Origin: an uncultured Dorea sp.
GTDB lineage: Bacteria; Bacillota; Clostridia; Lachnospirales; Lachnospiraceae
Length of the DNA stretch: 64,000 nt
NCBI GenBank assembly: GCA_910587575.1
Contig: CAJULU010000002.1
Coordinates: forward strand, 1 to 64,000
Reading direction: 5' to 3'
A program made the translations under genes and the position numbers. Under the pieces are notes generated by a model, which saw only the letters and a list, made by a program, of their open reading frames with translations, made no database searches and was not told the DNA's origin. How positions within the stretch are numbered: the first letter of the stretch is position 1; the number at the start of each line of letters is the position of its first letter. Shown here one piece after another: positions 61,906-64,000 of this stretch.

Positions 61906-63495
61906 CTAAATCTCTTCCGTCCACTTTTCTATCCTGCAGGCATGCTTTTTATTCTTAGTATCGTAAGAAATCCCAACCAGAAGTACATCCCCTCCATAGT
62001 CTCGAAAAACTTGTGGATAATTATTCTTTTTAATCTGATGAATCGCACCATCCTCCGTCTTATTCCATTTTAATTCAATCAAAAGTACGGGCAAAGAAGC
62101 CCCCTTTTTCGGAATATAGACTACATCCGCATAACCAATCCCAGAGGCCAGCTCTTCCACTTTCATATATTCATCCATACAACTGATATACGCAAATCGT
62201 ATCGTACTCCTCAAAGCCTGTTCATTATTGTAGAAGACAGGCGCCGCCCCCGCACTGTGCACCTCCTCAATCGCAGCTGCGACTGCCTCTTCATCCATAC
62301 TTAACGTCTGTTCCAGAAGGAAATCTGAATTCCTTATCAACTTCGCAATTTCCTGATGCCTGCCAGTCGATACGGCACGTACAAACTCCTGTCTGACTTC
62401 TTCATTTGGAATAAAAACACGCTTTTCATTGGCATCATACGAAAGATAACCCAAATGCACCAACAGCGTAAGGACATCATCCTTCCTTTTTATCGAAGTC
62501 ATATCATTCTGGAATGTTCCCGTATCTATCTTCAGGTGCGCTCCTCCAAGCATCTGAACAATCGCCTCTTTCAGACCGTCTTCATCCAAGTCAATATAAA
62601 TCTTCAATGATTCATACGTTTCGGACTGCGTCCAATAGTTCCCTATCCTGTTTCTTGCCAATGCATCCATGACCGATTTGGGGCTATAAACATGCGTATT
62701 GCCACCCAGCACGTATCCATCGTACCACTCCCGTACTGCTGAAAATCCCAGCTCTGATTCCTGGCACAATCCACGAACCTCATCCTCCGTAAATCCCATA
62801 TATTCCTCCAATGGTTCTGGCTGGAGCATGGTATATTCTCTAAAATCAGTCATTGCCGACTGCGTACCATACTTTTTAATCGGCAGGATTCCCGTCATAT
62901 AGGCTGCTTCTATCATCTTGTCTGTCTGTCCGCTACTTTTGAACAGACCACGCAAAAGCCGGATATACTGCTCTTGTAATCCATGGTCATTCCTCGCCTC
63001 ACGGAACAGAGCATCCCATTCATCAATGATGATAATAAATCGTTTTCCGGTCGCTTCATGGATCCGGGCAAGGGTTTCTGGCAATGTCTGTTCCTGTTTC
63101 ACGTCAGGGCAGAGTTCCCGTAACTCTTCCACTACTTTCTCCTGCAGATTTGACACCGTATCCCTGATATTTTCTGTTATAGAAATAAACCATGTGAGAT
63201 CAAGGTAAATCACATCATAACGATTCAGATATTCTTTATAGGAACAGTCCTTTGCAACCTTGAGACCTGCGAACAGATTTTCGGAATCACAGCTTTTATC
63301 ATAATAAGCACACAACATTTGGGCGGCGTAGGATTTACCAAAACGGCGCGGTCTGCTGACACAGGTAAGTTTTCGTTTCGTTCCCAACGTGCTGTTGATA
63401 AATGAAATCAATTCCGTCTTATCTACATAGGTGTCACGGACAGTGGCGGCAAAGCCTGCATTACCAGTGTTCACGTAGTTTCCCACAGGATACAC
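61906..63495 (-). CDS. AAA-ATPase-like / DUF1703 PD-(D/E)XK protein
   Basis: A 529-residue protein of the AAA-ATPase_like + DUF1703 type. Its start is GTG. TYVDKTELISFINSTLGTKRKLTCVSRPRRFGKSYAAQML has the degenerate P-loop, FIIIIDEWDALFREARND is Walker B, AAYMTGILPIKKYG a sensor, and EWYDGYVLGG typical. The C-terminal domain with GIGYADVVYIPKKG, PVLLIELKWNK and a late KKHACRIEKW is PD-(D/E)XK. Very common in Lachnospiraceae with unknown function, possibly mobile or regulatory. Confidence 0.85.
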   Translation of the reverse strand: MYPVGNYVNTGNAGFAATVRDTYVDKTELISFINSTLGTKRKLTCVSRPRRFGKSYAAQMLCAYYDKSCDSENLFAGLKVAKDCSYKEYLNRYDVIYLDLTWFISITENIRDTVSNLQEKVVEELRELCPDVKQEQTLPETLARIHEATGKRFIIIIDEWDALFREARNDHGLQEQYIRLLRGLFKSSGQTDKMIEAAYMTGILPIKKYGTQSAMTDFREYTMLQPEPLEEYMGFTEDEVRGLCQESELGFSAVREWYDGYVLGGNTHVYSPKSVMDALARNRIGNYWTQSETYESLKIYIDLDEDGLKEAIVQMLGGAHLKIDTGTFQNDMTSIKRKDDVLTLLVHLGYLSYDANEKRVFIPNEEVRQEFVRAVSTGRHQEIAKLIRNSDFLLEQTLSMDEEAVAAAIEEVHSAGAAPVFYNNEQALRSTIRFAYISCMDEYMKVEELASGIGYADVVYIPKKGASLPVLLIELKWNKTEDGAIHQIKKNNYPQVFRDYGGDVLLVGISYDTKNKKHACRIEKWTEEI

Positions 63496-63599
63496 CCCTT
63501 TCCAAAGTCATTTATATACATTTTTATTTTATCATGGGCATTGACCTATGACAAGCTGAACACAATAAGGCCCAGCGCATTTTTCTGCATAAATCTTTA

Positions 63600-63637
63600 T
63601 TGGCACATAACCTTGCTTTATGCAAGGTATGCGCCAA
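63600..63637 (-). terminator. Terminator-like hairpin after the slipin-like gene
   Basis: TTGGCACAT-ACCTTGC (from 63600) pairs with GCAAGGT-ATGCGCCAA (to 63637) around TTTAT with one bulge and a G-U pair. It lies 24 bp beyond the slipin-like stop. The minus-strand side downstream is only moderately T-rich. Confidence 0.55.
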
Positions 63638-63660
63638 ACCCAAATACCCATTATAAACAA

Positions 63661-63999
63661 TCAAGCCCCTGCCCCAATCATCTTCCCTAACTGTTCCACA
63701 ATCCCCATATTCCCATTCACCGATATCTCCCCGACCTTCTCGCAGATCCGCTCCAGATACTCCAGCTCCTTCAGCTTATAAAGCGTCTTATTCTCATCCA
63801 TCAGCTTCGCCGTATTGAGCAGCGACCGGGTAGAAGCAACCTCTTCTCTCCGTGAAATCACATTTGCCTGCGCCGTCTTCTCCGCCACAAGGACGGAGTT
63901 CATAATCTGCCGAATCTCCCCTGGCAGTATGATATCCTTAATCCCGGTCGTCAGGAAATTCACACAGAACATCGTCTCCCGCACCTTTAAAGCCTTATA
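63661..63999 (-). CDS. C-terminal part of a slipin/SPFH-domain protein (cut by window end)
   Basis: The frame is open to the window edge, so only the last ~112 residues are seen. YKALKVRETMFCVNFLTTGIKDIILPGEIRQIMNSVLVAEKTAQANVISRREEVASTRSLLNTAKLM is the end of an SPFH/Band 7 domain with the helical oligomerisation tail; MIGAGA finishes it. Slipin proteins build membrane microdomain scaffolds. A GTG at 63984 is not the true start. Confidence 0.82.
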   Translation of the reverse strand, partial: YKALKVRETMFCVNFLTTGIKDIILPGEIRQIMNSVLVAEKTAQANVISRREEVASTRSLLNTAKLMDENKTLYKLKELEYLERICEKVGEISVNGNMGIVEQLGKMIGAGA

Positions 64000-64000
64000 G

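Noticed and set aside
1..64000. CRISPR array, tRNA, rRNA or riboswitch
   Set aside because: No regularly spaced repeats, no cloverleaf or rRNA-like sequence, and no recognisable riboswitch core were seen on either strand.

Overview
The window looks like chromosome from a motile, low-to-middle G+C Clostridia, most likely a Lachnospiraceae-type gut anaerobe. The reasons are the flgM-flgN-flgK-flgL-DUF6470-fliW-csrA order, a Gram-positive exopolysaccharide locus, glycerol-phosphate polymer enzymes, a CUT1 sugar transporter without its own ATPase gene, and strong GGAGG ribosome binding sites. This is inferred from gene content; there is no rRNA or tRNA to name a species.

Layout. (1) 1-16.3 kb is a surface polysaccharide locus. 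A frameshifted Wzy/O-antigen-ligase-type polymerase lies on the + strand. A long leftward operon follows: initiating sugar phosphotransferase, two GT4, a GT2, a GT8, an ABC flippase, a DUF1919 protein, two paralogous GT2-like proteins, two methyltransferases and a terminal GT2. A DUF433/DUF5615 antitoxin-toxin pair sits at its distal end, behind a promoter almost identical to the operon promoter. (2) 16.47-18.73 kb is an intact IS66-type element with an 8-bp target duplication, followed by an Rpn-like nuclease gene. (3) 20.7-25.9 kb is an AT-rich six-gene leftward operon (Nudix, multi-TM protein, radical SAM with an unusual cysteine spacing, FMN split-barrel protein, TupA-type ATP-grasp, TM-anchored 434-aa protein). 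It lies between broken pieces of a duplicated NPCBM/HTH gene pair, whose intact copy follows at 26.5-28.0 kb. This operon is the best candidate for an undescribed system. (4) 28.1-34.4 kb holds a regulator, a secreted protein and a glycerol-phosphate module with two unusual fusions (cytidylyltransferase-oxidoreductase and metallophosphatase-GDPD) plus a glycerophosphotransferase-like protein. (5) 34.8-47 kb is flagellar and chemotaxis: an FlhB-C-like and a FliK-like protein leftward, then cheA-cheW-cheR-cheB and flgM through csrA rightward. (6) 47-53.5 kb holds topB and several uncharacterised or DUF genes. (7) 53.8-58.1 kb is a CUT1 sugar uptake operon with a frameshifted binding protein, divergent from an AraC regulator with candidate operators between them. 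(8) 58.2-64 kb is accessory: HTH regulators, two AAA/PD-(D/E)XK proteins, a DMT exporter, a broken HipBA-like pair and the end of a slipin-like gene.

A family of ~60-bp palindromic repeats, with TATACC/GGGTATA ends and a GGGCA/TGCCC inner stem, is scattered through intergenic gaps over the whole window. It occurs as three tandem units at 34.4 kb and two identical tandem units in front of cheB. Apart from the TA pair, the two single-base frameshifts (polymerase and sugar-binding protein) both sit in short homopolymers, so sequencing error must be excluded before calling them real.
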